Shown here: piece after piece, positions 8,001 through 16,199 of the stretch
Position numbering within the stretch: position 1 is the stretch's first letter
How the letters are laid out: each line of letters starts with the position of its first letter
Origin: Lachnospiraceae bacterium AM48-27BH
Lineage (GTDB): Bacteria; Bacillota; Clostridia; Lachnospirales; Lachnospiraceae
Assembly (NCBI GenBank): GCA_003478355.1
Contig: QUFC01000018.1
Coordinates: forward strand, 1-64,000
Length of the DNA: 64,000 nucleotides
Direction: 5' to 3'
Notes under the pieces: generated by a model
What the model saw: only the letters and a program-made list of their open reading frames with translations
Told to the model about the DNA's origin: nothing
Database searches by the model: none
Program-made: the position numbers and the translations under genes

Positions 8001-9576
8001 GAATATCCGGATTGACAAAGGTGCTGAACTTGTCCGTGATCGTTCCATTTACCACCTTTACCGCACCGATCTCGATGATCCGATCGGAAAGAGGACTAAA
8101 TCCGGTGGTCTCGATATCAAACACCACGTAAGGATCGTCAAAGCTCTGATTTCTGGAATTCTCCACCAGCTGCTTGGTATCATCTACCAGATAACCCTCC
8201 ACGCCATAGATCACCTTGAACGGATCATTCTTGTCCAGGCTGTGGCTGGCCTCGGTAAATGCCTGGACACAGCCGTGATCCGTCACTGCCAGCGCCGGCA
8301 TTCCCCATTTCTTGGCGCGTTTGATGATATCCGCCACATTAGAAACACCATCCATATCGCTCATCTTCGTATGGCAGTGGAGCTCGATCCGCTTTACCAG
8401 GCTGTTATCATTGCGCTTGCCCGTAAAATCCTCACATTTCTTGATGCCTACTACCGATCCGATGGTCAGCTCACCGTCAAACTTATCGATGGTGGTCATC
8501 CCCCGCAGTTTAATGAAGTTCTTCTTCACTACTGCCTTGTTGATGTCCTCTAACATTTCCTCTCTGGCAAATAATTTCACCGTGATCGTATCGGTAAAGT
8601 CCGTCACATCGAAGATCACAATGGTTTTCCCGCTCTTTAACAAACGGCTGTCGGTGTTGATGATCTGACCACGGATAGTGACTTCCCCCATCTCTCCCGC
8701 AATGTCACGGATGCTGATAAACTCATCATCAAAATCACGGCCATACAGCACATCCGGGTTGTCGCTTTTTTTCTGATAGCTGCCGCCGAATTTCCGGTCT
8801 CTGGAAAATGGCTTCTTCCACTCACCGCCTCCATTGGCGCCAGACGCCGCCGCTGCTCCGGCTCCTGCACCTCCTGATGCGGTCTTGACCGCTGGTGCTG
8901 CGTTCCCGCCATTTCCAGCCCCTGCAGTCCTGGCACTATGGGCCGTTTCTTCCTTCTTCACCGGCGCCGCTGCATCTGCACCGTCTCCCAGCTTATCTGC
9001 CAATGCCACCAGGCGGTCATTGATCTCCCGCTGGATCTGCGCTTCACGCTGCTGGCTTTCCTGATTTTCCTTCACCGGAATGTACTCGTAGATCACATCA
9101 ACAGGAAGACCGCACCGTTCGTGGAATACCTTCTCCAGTATCCGCTTTAGCTCTGAGGTTTTCTCCCGGAATACCGCATTGTCCTCCACGGTCATGCGAA
9201 GAATATTTTCCTGTGGGAAGGTACACTCTGCCCGCCGGAGTATATTGTATTCAATGATACTGTAATGCTTTAATTCCATAAGAAGACTGTCCTTATATAC
9301 CCGAAACAGCTTCTGTGGAGTATACTGACCGGACAGACGGTATTTCTCCACGATCTTAATGGTCAGTTTCTTTCCCGGAAATAACTGTTCCCGGATTCCT
9401 TTTTCCAGGTCATAGATATTTTTCTTATGGATCAGACGCTGACTTACGATATAAATACGAATAGAGCTTCTATCCCTGGTGGATGAGACACGCTCCACAT
9501 CCACCAGCTTTAAAAGCTCCTCCATCTCTGTGGTCATATGTAAGTCAGGAAATACTTCCAAAAAACCTTTTGCCAT
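5053..9576 (-). CDS. polC: DNA polymerase III alpha subunit, Gram-positive PolC type
   Basis: This 1507-aa enzyme is the main replicative polymerase of low-GC Gram-positives, with built-in proofreading. An N-terminal domain and alanine/glycine-rich linker (about 200-265) lead into an OB fold. A PHP domain opens with ELHCHTKMSDMDG near residue 397 and is interrupted by a DEDD exonuclease starting at VVFDIETTGFSP near residue 484. The polymerase core carries PDIDLNFSGEY near residue 1030. The tail QLSLFDFA is a clear beta-clamp-binding motif. It is the last gene of the pyrH operon, as in other Clostridia. Confidence 0.97.
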   Translation of the reverse strand: MAKGFLEVFPDLHMTTEMEELLKLVDVERVSSTRDRSSIRIYIVSQRLIHKKNIYDLEKGIREQLFPGKKLTIKIVEKYRLSGQYTPQKLFRVYKDSLLMELKHYSIIEYNILRRAECTFPQENILRMTVEDNAVFREKTSELKRILEKVFHERCGLPVDVIYEYIPVKENQESQQREAQIQREINDRLVALADKLGDGADAAAPVKKEETAHSARTAGAGNGGNAAPAVKTASGGAGAGAAAASGANGGGEWKKPFSRDRKFGGSYQKKSDNPDVLYGRDFDDEFISIRDIAGEMGEVTIRGQIINTDSRLLKSGKTIVIFDVTDFTDTITVKLFAREEMLEDINKAVVKKNFIKLRGMTTIDKFDGELTIGSVVGIKKCEDFTGKRNDNSLVKRIELHCHTKMSDMDGVSNVADIIKRAKKWGMPALAVTDHGCVQAFTEASHSLDKNDPFKVIYGVEGYLVDDTKQLVENSRNQSFDDPYVVFDIETTGFSPLSDRIIEIGAVKVVNGTITDKFSTFVNPDIPIPFRIEQLTSINDSMVLPAPKIDKVLPDFLKFCEGCALVAHNASFDVSFIAHNAEELGLPFDPTVLDTVTLARILLPQLNRYKLDTVAKALNVSLENHHRAVDDAGATAEIFVAFLKMLKERDISTLDELNKLSELDEEGIKKLPTYHIIILAKNDVGRVNLYRLVSWAHINYFHRVPRIPKSVLAKYREGLIIGSACEAGELFQAVVRGVPDSELGRIVNFYDYLEIQPIGNNAFMIRNEDSSVQNEEDLRDLNRRIVRLGEQFQKPVCATCDVHFLDPEDEVYRRIIMAGKGFKDCDEQAPLYLRTTEEMLEEFAYLGPDKAQEVVVTNTRFIADQCELISPVRPDKCPPVIENSDETLRNICYNRAHELYGEDLPEIVVERLERELNSIISNGFAVMYIIAQKLVWKSNEDGYLVGSRGSVGSSMVATMSGITEVNPLSPHYYCPKCHYSDFDSEEVKKYSGMSGCDMPDKECPVCGTMLKKDGHDIPFETFLGFKGDKEPDIDLNFSGEYQSHAHDYTEVIFGKGQTFRAGTIGTLADKTAYGYVKNYYEERGDRKRNCEINRIVQGCVGVRRTTGQHPGGIVVLPVGEEIYSFTPVQRPANDMTTTTVTTHFDYHSIDHNLLKLDILGHDDPTMIRMLQDLTGLDPVKDIPLDCKEVMSLFQSTEALGITPDDIGGCPLGALGVPEFGTDFAMQMLLDAKPKYFSDLVRIAGLAHGTDVWLGNAKDLILSGQATIQTAICCRDDIMVYLIQKGMEEGLSFTIMESVRKGKGLKPEWIEAMLAHDVPQWYIDSCLKIKYMFPKAHAAAYVMMAWRIAYCKVFYPLAYYAAFFSIRASAFSYEIMCQGRDKLEYFLADYKKRADTLSKKEQDTLRDMRIVQEMYARGFTFTPIDIYKAKAKDFQIIDGKLMPSLSSIDGMGDKAAEGVVDAVKDGVFLSREDFCNRTKVSKTICDLMGDLGLLGDLPQSNQLSLFDFA

Positions 9577-9650
9577 ACTCTCACCTTTACTGTATTGTAA
9601 CGATTGTCCATTCCCCTTACACAGGGCTGTGCGGCAATCACATGGGACTC

Positions 9651-10727
9651 TTAAACTGTCTCGTTCTTCTCTTGATCCAGCTTGATGATCTCTTCTCTCA
9701 GGGCGCTTAACAACTCATTCTCCGGCACCTTCCGCAGCACTTCGCCGTGCTTGATCAAAAGTCCTTCACCGATTCCTCCAGCCACGCCAAGATCCGCTTC
9801 CCTTGCTTCGCCCGGGCCATTTACCACGCAGCCCATGACTGCCACCTTGATGTTCATATGGTCAAATTCTGTCACCATATTCTCCACCCGGTTTGCCAGA
9901 CCGATCAGATCGATCTTCGTCCTGCCGCAGGTCGGACAGGAGACCACCTCGATCCCGCCTTTTCGCAGTCCCAGGGTTCTTAAGATCAGTTTTGCTGACT
10001 TGATCTCCTCGATCGGCGCTCCGGTCAGGGAAACACGAATGGTATCGCCAATGCCCTGGTTTAAGATAATGCCAAGGCCGATGGCAGATTTGATATTGCC
10101 GGAAGTCAGTGTTCCGGCTTCGGTAATCCCCACATGAAGAGGATAATTGGTCTGTTTCGTGATCAGCTCATGGGCTTTCACACACATTAACACGTCGGAA
10201 GACTTGATGCTGATGACCAGATTGTCATAACCCATCTCCTCGATCATGTGCACCTTATCCAAAGCACTCTCCACGATACCTTCCGCAGTCACACCGCCGT
10301 ATTTCTCGATCAGATGCTTCTCCAGAGAACCACTGTTGACGCCCACACGGATCGGGATTCCGTATTCTTTTGCCTTATCCACCACCGCCTGGACCCGGTC
10401 TCTGGTTCCGATGTTTCCCGGATTGATCCGGATCTTATCGGCTCCATTTTCAATGGCTGCAATGGCAAGACGGTAGTCAAAATGAATATCCGCTACCAAT
10501 GGAATGTGAATCTGCTTCTTGATCTGGCGGATAGCCTCTGCCGCTTCTTTGGTTGGCACTGCCACACGGATGATATCACACCCCGCCTGCTCCAGCTCCA
10601 GGATCTGTTTCACTGTTTCTTCTACATGTTCCGTCTTGGTGTTGCACATGGACTGGATCAGGATCGGATTGCCGCCGCCGATCACCCGGTCTCCAATGTG
10701 GATCACCTTTGTATCATTTCTGCTCAT
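9651..10727 (-). CDS. ispG: 4-hydroxy-3-methylbut-2-enyl diphosphate synthase (flavodoxin)
   Basis: 358 residues. IspG/GcpE reduces MEcPP to HMBPP in the penultimate step of the MEP isoprenoid pathway. An N-terminal TIM barrel starts with VIHIGDRVIGGGNPILIQSMCNT. The [4Fe-4S] ligands are visible as CPTCGRT near residue 265 and in MGCVVNGPGEA near residue 300. It is cotranscribed with dxr of the same pathway and separated from rseP by only nine bases. Confidence 0.96.
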   Translation of the reverse strand: MSRNDTKVIHIGDRVIGGGNPILIQSMCNTKTEHVEETVKQILELEQAGCDIIRVAVPTKEAAEAIRQIKKQIHIPLVADIHFDYRLAIAAIENGADKIRINPGNIGTRDRVQAVVDKAKEYGIPIRVGVNSGSLEKHLIEKYGGVTAEGIVESALDKVHMIEEMGYDNLVISIKSSDVLMCVKAHELITKQTNYPLHVGITEAGTLTSGNIKSAIGLGIILNQGIGDTIRVSLTGAPIEEIKSAKLILRTLGLRKGGIEVVSCPTCGRTKIDLIGLANRVENMVTEFDHMNIKVAVMGCVVNGPGEAREADLGVAGGIGEGLLIKHGEVLRKVPENELLSALREEIIKLDQEKNETV

Positions 10728-10736
10728 ATGAATTTC

Positions 10737-11798
10737 TTACACTCCTTTAAACAAGATCGATATATCATTAAACAGCACTAACCCCATCAGAACCATCAGC
10801 GCCGCCATGCCTGCCATATGAACCATGCCTTCTTTTTCTTTATCGATCGGTCTGCCGCGAAGCACCTCCAGAATCAGAAATACCAGCCTTCCTCCGTCTA
10901 AAGCCGGAATCGGAAGAAGATTCATGACACCCAGGTTCGCGCTTAAAAGCATACACAGATTCATCAATGTCAAAATCACAGCAGACAAGCCGTAAGGAAT
11001 GGTCTCTTCCACCGTCTCATCGATCATACTGACCATGCGGACCGGACCTGCCACATCATCTCTGCCAACCTGACCATGGATCATCATGCCAAGGCTCTTG
11101 ATGGTAGTCTTCACACTGTAGACCATCTCATAAATACCGTATTTTAAAGTCTCGCCGATCCCCTGGGCTTTCGTATAACGGCCGCTGACCACGATTCCCA
11201 GCATATATCTGCCATTTTCATCGGAATACCTGGGCGTCAGCGTCACCGTATGCTTTTCCCAGGTAACACCGTCTGCCGCCAGACGTTTAAACTCCACATC
11301 CACCGGATCAGACGGATGCAGCATCATATAGATGGTAATGTCACGATATACCACCACCGGCTCATGGTCCAGCTTCGTGATCACATCACCCGCCTGCATC
11401 CCCTGTTCTTCTGCGGAAAATCCCGGCTGGACATCTGTCAGAGTCGGGGAATCGAAACCAACCGCATGGACAATGATGATGCCAAGCACCATGGCCAGCA
11501 GGAAATTAAAGAGCGGTCCCGCAAATACCACTGCAATTCTCGCCCACACGGACTTATTGTTAAATGCTTTCGGATCGGATTCATTTTCATCCTCCCCCAA
11601 CATCATGCAGGAACCACCGAAGGGCAAAAGCTTCAATGAATATCTGGTCTCACCTTTTTCAAAACTCCATACTCTGGGCCCCATCCCTATGGAAAATTCG
11701 ATCACACCGATGCCGCACTTCTTCGCCACGATGAAATGACCGAACTCATGAATCAGTACAATCAGTCCAAACACCAGGACTGCCACAATGATACTCAT
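10737..11798 (-). CDS. rseP: Site-2 zinc metalloprotease RseP
   Basis: 353 residues. This intramembrane protease cleaves anti-sigma factors and remnant signal peptides. The active-site HEFGH is at about residues 18-22 in the first membrane helix, and the second zinc motif NLLPIPALDGGR is near residue 290. One PDZ domain lies at about 110-180 (FSAEEQGMQAGDVI). Four membrane segments are visible. It sits between dxr and ispG, the standard clostridial position, with ribosome site GATAGGAGGAAT. Confidence 0.95.
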   Translation of the reverse strand: MSIIVAVLVFGLIVLIHEFGHFIVAKKCGIGVIEFSIGMGPRVWSFEKGETRYSLKLLPFGGSCMMLGEDENESDPKAFNNKSVWARIAVVFAGPLFNFLLAMVLGIIIVHAVGFDSPTLTDVQPGFSAEEQGMQAGDVITKLDHEPVVVYRDITIYMMLHPSDPVDVEFKRLAADGVTWEKHTVTLTPRYSDENGRYMLGIVVSGRYTKAQGIGETLKYGIYEMVYSVKTTIKSLGMMIHGQVGRDDVAGPVRMVSMIDETVEETIPYGLSAVILTLMNLCMLLSANLGVMNLLPIPALDGGRLVFLILEVLRGRPIDKEKEGMVHMAGMAALMVLMGLVLFNDISILFKGV

Positions 11799-11815
11799 CT
11801 GTCTGCTTATTCCTC

Positions 11816-12949
11816 CTATCTCAACAACTCATCTACTTCTCTCTCGGTCTCCAAAATCTGTTCCACTGTCGGATCATCAATCACTTTATGATTCTCCATA
11901 GCTTTCTGGATCATATCCGTGATCTCCAGATAGGAGATCTCACGATTTAAGAATTTGGCAACCGCATATTCATTGGCTGCATTAAATACCGTTGGAAGGG
12001 AACCGCCCCTTCTTCCCGCCTCATAAGCCAGCGCCAGTCCGTGAAAATTCTCCAGATCCGGCTTTTCAAAGGTGATCTGGCTTAATTTCCAGAAGTCCAG
12101 ACGGTCTCCCGGCAGATACCGTCGCTCCGGATAATAGAGAGCATACTGGATCGGCAGGCGCATATCCGGTGTTCCGAGCTGGGCGATCACCGCACCGTCC
12201 TCATACTCGACCATGGAATGGATGATGCTCTGTGGCTGGACAACCACCTGCACCTGATCCATCTCTACATCAAACAGCCAGTGAGCCTCCATCACTTCCA
12301 ATCCCTTGTTGACCATGGTGGAAGAATCGATGGTGATCTTTCTTCCCATGGACCAGTTTGGATGTTTTAAGGCATCCTCTACCTGAACAGACGCCATCTG
12401 CTCTCTGGTATGGCCACGGAATGGGCCGCCAGAAGCGGTTAACAGGATCTTGTGGATCTTATTGCCATGTTCACCATTTAAACTCTGGAAAATGGCACTG
12501 TGCTCACTGTCCACCGGAAGGATCTTCACACCAAGCTTTTCTGCTAACGGCATGATGATATGTCCGGCAGTTACTAAAGTCTCTTTATTGGCTAAAGCAA
12601 TATCTTTACCAGCCTCCATCGCTGCGATGGTCGGGCGGATACCGATCATGCCCACAACGGCAGTCACCACGATCTGGGCCTCTTTCTCTGTTGCTACTTC
12701 TAACAGACCGTTCATACCGGACACCACTTTTACCGGAAGGTCTGCCACTTTCGCCTTCAATTCCAGTGCCTTTTTCTCATCCCATACTGCTGCTATGGAT
12801 GGATGAAACTCCCGGATCTGTTTTTCTAACAGAGCGATATTACTTCCTGCAGCCATGGCTGTTACCTGGATATCGCCCTGGTTTCTCACTACATCTAAGG
12901 TCTGGGTACCGATGGAACCGGTAGAACCCAGAAGTGCGATCTTTTTCAT
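11816..12949 (-). CDS. dxr: 1-deoxy-D-xylulose 5-phosphate reductoisomerase
   Basis: 377 residues. Dxr converts DXP to MEP, the committed step of the MEP pathway, using NADPH and a divalent metal. The NADPH site LLGSTGSIGTQTLDV opens the protein. The metal-binding VDSEHSAIFQ and substrate-binding ASGGPFRGHTREQM and GRKITIDSSTMVNKGLE motifs are all present. Full length. The undecaprenyl synthase uppS two genes upstream uses the product of this pathway. Confidence 0.97.
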   Translation of the reverse strand: MKKIALLGSTGSIGTQTLDVVRNQGDIQVTAMAAGSNIALLEKQIREFHPSIAAVWDEKKALELKAKVADLPVKVVSGMNGLLEVATEKEAQIVVTAVVGMIGIRPTIAAMEAGKDIALANKETLVTAGHIIMPLAEKLGVKILPVDSEHSAIFQSLNGEHGNKIHKILLTASGGPFRGHTREQMASVQVEDALKHPNWSMGRKITIDSSTMVNKGLEVMEAHWLFDVEMDQVQVVVQPQSIIHSMVEYEDGAVIAQLGTPDMRLPIQYALYYPERRYLPGDRLDFWKLSQITFEKPDLENFHGLALAYEAGRRGGSLPTVFNAANEYAVAKFLNREISYLEITDMIQKAMENHKVIDDPTVEQILETEREVDELLR

Positions 12950-12973
12950 GATTTTCTCCTATATGCCAATGCA

Positions 12974-13774
12974 CTACCGTAAAAATAAAATAACAAAATA
13001 AATAGCCGGAGCCGTAAACATCATACTGTCAAACCGGTCCAGGATTCCTCCATGGCCCGGGATCAGGGTTCCGTAATCTTTTACCTGATGGTTTCTCTTG
13101 ATGGCGGAGGCTGCCAGATCACCGATCTGGGAGATCACTGCAGCAATAGCGCAGGCTGCGCAGCAGGCAATCACCGGATTCCCCACTTCTTCCATATGAG
13201 TTCCAAATACGGCGCCGTAAAGGGCACCAAGAAGCGCCGCTCCAACCATGCCGCCGATCGCTCCCTCGATGGATTTTTTAGGACTTAAGACCGGGGCAAG
13301 CTTATGGCGTCCGAACAGCATGCCGGCGCAGTACGCACAGGTATCGCAGCCCCAGGAACTTAAAAATACCAGCCAGACCAGGTATACGCCGTCCGCCGCT
13401 CTCCGCACCAGAAACAGGTAAGAGAGCATCACCGCCACATAAAAGACCCCGAAAAAGGTAATGGTGATCTCTTCGGTCTTGTATTTTGGAAAAGTAAACA
13501 CGTAGATCGCCATCAGCACCATCACAAAAGCCGCTGCCATCAACATCATCAGGTCTTCCTTCTCAAACCACACAAATCCATAATAAAGAGCTGCCGCCAG
13601 ATATCCCACTGCTGCTAACGGCGTCTTCTCCAGCTTCATGACCCGGTACAGTTCAAACATACCGATCAGGGATATGGCCGCCACTGCCGCAAATAATACT
13701 CCGCCGCCTGTGGTCACCAGAACCAGAGCCAGGATCACCAGAATGATCCCACTGACCAAACGTGTTGTAAACAT
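12974..13774 (-). CDS. cdsA: Phosphatidate cytidylyltransferase
   Basis: 266 residues. CdsA makes CDP-diacylglycerol from phosphatidic acid and CTP at the membrane, feeding all phospholipid synthesis. About seven hydrophobic segments precede the family signature near the C-terminus (KDYGTLIPGHGGILDRFDS). Ribosome site AGGAGGAG precedes the ATG. It is 11 bases from uppS and 24 from dxr, within the same operon. Confidence 0.95.
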   Translation of the reverse strand: MFTTRLVSGIILVILALVLVTTGGGVLFAAVAAISLIGMFELYRVMKLEKTPLAAVGYLAAALYYGFVWFEKEDLMMLMAAAFVMVLMAIYVFTFPKYKTEEITITFFGVFYVAVMLSYLFLVRRAADGVYLVWLVFLSSWGCDTCAYCAGMLFGRHKLAPVLSPKKSIEGAIGGMVGAALLGALYGAVFGTHMEEVGNPVIACCAACAIAAVISQIGDLAASAIKRNHQVKDYGTLIPGHGGILDRFDSMMFTAPAIYFVILFLR

Positions 13775-13785
13775 CCCGACTCCTC

Positions 13786-14499
13786 CTATTTTCTGCCTCC
13801 GAAGCGTCTCTCTCTGCTATTATACGCCACGATTGCTTTTTCTAATTCCTTCTGGTCAAAATCAGGCCACAGACAATCTGTCACATAAAACTCCGCATAG
13901 GCAAGCTGCCACAACAGGTAGTTTGACAGCCTTAATTCGCCGCTGGTGCGAATCATCAGATCCGGGTCCGGAATGCCTGCCGTATCCAGGTATCCGGCAA
14001 ACAGGCTCTCATCAATGGATGCCACGTCCTTGTCATTTGCCCGGTAATCCTCTACCAGCTTTCTGGCTGCACGGACAATCTCATCCCTACCACCGTAATT
14101 GATAGCGATGACAAACGTCATGCCTGTGTTGTTCCTCGTTCCTTCTGTCAGGTTGTCGATTCCTTCTATGATATCCGGTGCGAACCGGTATTTGTCTCCG
14201 ATCATCTTTACGCGGACGTTGTTCTCATTGGCGATCTTTAACAGACGCACCATATAGTAACGGAACAGCTTCATCAGCGCCCCGACCTCTTCCGCAGAAC
14301 GTTTCCAGTTTTCTGTGGAAAACCCGTAAACAGTAAAATAAGAAATACCCATATCAGCGGCTATGCGGACCATCTTCTCCAGGGTCTCACAGCCGGCTTT
14401 GTGTCCCATGGCTCTTGGAACTCCGTGTTTCTTCGCCCATCTGCCGTTTCCATCCAGGATCACAGCCACGTGCTTCGGTACCGTCATATTCTCCAGCAT
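13786..14499 (-). CDS. uppS: Undecaprenyl diphosphate synthase
   Basis: 237 residues. This cis-prenyltransferase builds the C55 carrier lipid for peptidoglycan and teichoic acid synthesis. The catalytic motif VILDGNGRWAKKHG is at about residues 14-27, followed by GHKAGCETLE, and the C-terminal RTSGELRLSNYLLWQLAYAE binds IPP. Normal length. Ribosome site GGAGGAT. It is cotranscribed with MEP-pathway genes. Confidence 0.96.
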   Translation of the reverse strand: MLENMTVPKHVAVILDGNGRWAKKHGVPRAMGHKAGCETLEKMVRIAADMGISYFTVYGFSTENWKRSAEEVGALMKLFRYYMVRLLKIANENNVRVKMIGDKYRFAPDIIEGIDNLTEGTRNNTGMTFVIAINYGGRDEIVRAARKLVEDYRANDKDVASIDESLFAGYLDTAGIPDPDLMIRTSGELRLSNYLLWQLAYAEFYVTDCLWPDFDQKELEKAIVAYNSRERRFGGRK

Positions 14500-14690
14500 A
14501 GTTGCTTATCCTCCAAACCATTTCGCATTACGATTCCCGTGTCTCGCAGTCCCTCACGGAATTTTCGTCCATAACACACATAAGGGGGCAGGTGATCGCC
14601 CGCCCCCATTGATACCGGGCAGATCCCAAGATCAAAATCTCCCTGCAGGCAGACCTGCACTGGACTTCTGACCTTTTGACCCTGGTATCG
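14500..14690. other. Intergenic gap in the pyrH operon with GC-rich hairpin
   Basis: 191 bases between frr and uppS, the longest gap in the operon. GGGGGC and GCCCCC arms at about 14584-14608 form a strong hairpin without a clear U-tract in either direction. It may be an RNA-processing or attenuation site. No ORF with a ribosome site is visible here. Confidence 0.4.
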
Positions 14691-15245
14691 TTAAACTGTC
14701 ATAATCTCTTTTGTTTTCACTTCGACTGCCTTATCTACTTTCTCGATCATCTTGTCAGTCAGCTTCTGGATCTTCTCCTCTGCCAATTTCTGATCATCCT
14801 CAGAGATCTCGCCGCCTTTTTCCATCTTCTTGAAGGTATCGTTGGCATCACGGCGGATGTTACGGATCGCAACCTTCGCTCCCTCGCCTTTTTTCTTTAC
14901 GTCTTTGGCAAGTTCTTTTCTGCGTTCCTCAGTCAGCTCTGGGAATATCAGGCGGATGCAAGTACCATCGTTGGTCGGGTTGATGCCCAGATCAGAGGTT
15001 AAGATCGCTTTCTCGATTGCTTTTAACAGGCTCTTCTCCCATGGCTGGATCACGATCATTCTTGCTTCCGGTACGGAAATGTTACCTACCTGCTGAAGCG
15101 GGGTCGGTGTTCCGTAATAATCTACTTTTAATTTGTCCAGTACGTGTGGATTAGCACGGCCGGCACGGATAGAACCGTACTCATTCTGTAATGCCTCCAG
15201 GGACTTGTTCATCTTGTCCTCATAAAAACTTAATTTTTCCTGCAT
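14691..15245 (-). CDS. frr: Ribosome recycling factor
   Basis: 184 residues, normal family length. RRF splits post-termination ribosomes with EF-G. The helical N-terminus (KMNKSLEALQNEYGSIRAGRANPHVLDKL) and the IRNIRRDANDTFKK motif are diagnostic. Ribosome site AGGAGGAAGCT. It follows pyrH by 12 bases, as in most Firmicutes. Confidence 0.97.
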   Translation of the reverse strand: MQEKLSFYEDKMNKSLEALQNEYGSIRAGRANPHVLDKLKVDYYGTPTPLQQVGNISVPEARMIVIQPWEKSLLKAIEKAILTSDLGINPTNDGTCIRLIFPELTEERRKELAKDVKKKGEGAKVAIRNIRRDANDTFKKMEKGGEISEDDQKLAEEKIQKLTDKMIEKVDKAVEVKTKEIMTV

Positions 15246-15257
15246 AGCTTCCTCCTG

Positions 15258-15958
15258 TTATACGGTCACGATGGTGCCGTTAATTTTACCCTGCATCGCG
15301 TTGGCAATGCTGTCTTTCTCATTCAGATCAAATACTGCCATCGGCATCTTATGTTCCATGCACATGATGGAGGCAGTCAGGTCAACGACAGCTAACTGCT
15401 TGTCGATCACCTCCTGGATACTGATGGTGTCGTAACGTTTTGCGTCCGGGTTCACCTTCGGATCGCTGTCATATACGCCGTCAATGGACTTGGCAAGAAG
15501 GATACAGTCAGCATCCATCTCTACGGCTCTTAAGGTGATTCCGGTATCGGTTGAGAAATATGGATGTCCGGTACCTCCTGCGAAGAACACTACCTTACCC
15601 TCTTTGAAATACTGATTGGCCAGGTCTTTGGAAAATAACCTGGTCATGGCACCTACAGCGAATGGGGTTAAGATCTCGGTCTGCATCCCTGCGTTGCGGA
15701 AGATCTCAGATACATAGATGCAGTTCATGATGGTTGCCAGCATACCAATCTGGTCTGCCTTGGTGCGGTCGATGGCGTTGCTGGTACGTCCTCTCCAGAA
15801 ATTACCTCCGCCAATGACAATGCCCACCTCTACGCCTGCGTCTACGGAAATTTTCACCTGACGTGCTACTTCTTTTACAGTATCTTCATCAAAACCGGTT
15901 TTTTCGGTCCTGCCAGGGCCTCACCGCTTAATTTTAATAATACGCGATTCCACTTCAT
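15258..15958 (-). CDS. pyrH: UMP kinase, frameshifted by one missing base
   Basis: PyrH phosphorylates UMP to UDP. The long downstream frame starts inside the gene at MKISVDAGVEVGIVIGGGNFWRG. The true start is the ATG at 15958, giving MKWNRVLLKLSGEALAG, after an AGGGAGAATAGTC ribosome site. The two parts are in different frames. The break is at a run of six A on the coding strand (15899-15904); a seventh A restores GPKKTGFDEDTV, the family consensus, and a 233-aa protein of normal length. UMP kinase is usually essential, so sequencing error is the likeliest cause. First gene of the housekeeping operon. Confidence 0.9.
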
Positions 15959-16028
15959 GACTATTCTCCCTTGGGTTCATTTGCAATGCAAAGTCCAGAG
16001 CTGATACGACCAGAACTTTGTCTATATC

Positions 16029-16056
16029 AGTATATCACATTTTCTATAGCTTGCAA
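16029..16056 (-). promoter_or_regulatory. pyrH: Promoter of the pyrH-polC operon
   Basis: TTGCAA (16051-16056), 16-base spacer, TATACT (16029-16034) on the - strand. The leader of about 65 bases contains an imperfect stem, CAAAGTTC against GGACTTTG. tsf and rpsB, the frequent upstream neighbours, are absent; a foreign-looking island follows directly upstream. Confidence 0.6.
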
Positions 16057-16199
16057 AGTAAAAAAACTCTCCGTTTCCGTTATCCGAATCAGCAGCCTCG
16101 AGGTCATACACATGTAAACCTTAGATTTGTAAAGCGGACATTCGCAATCCACTTCGCTACTTGCTCATGAAAACTAGCGAAAATCTTGGTACCTACTAT

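Noticed and set aside
7843..8553. 236-aa + strand frame within polC
   Set aside because: It is antisense to the exonuclease and PHP region of polC; no ribosome site and no recognisable domain.
15961..16020. Possible riboswitch or R-protein leader before pyrH
   Set aside because: Only one 8-bp imperfect stem is visible; no conserved regulatory RNA core could be recognised.
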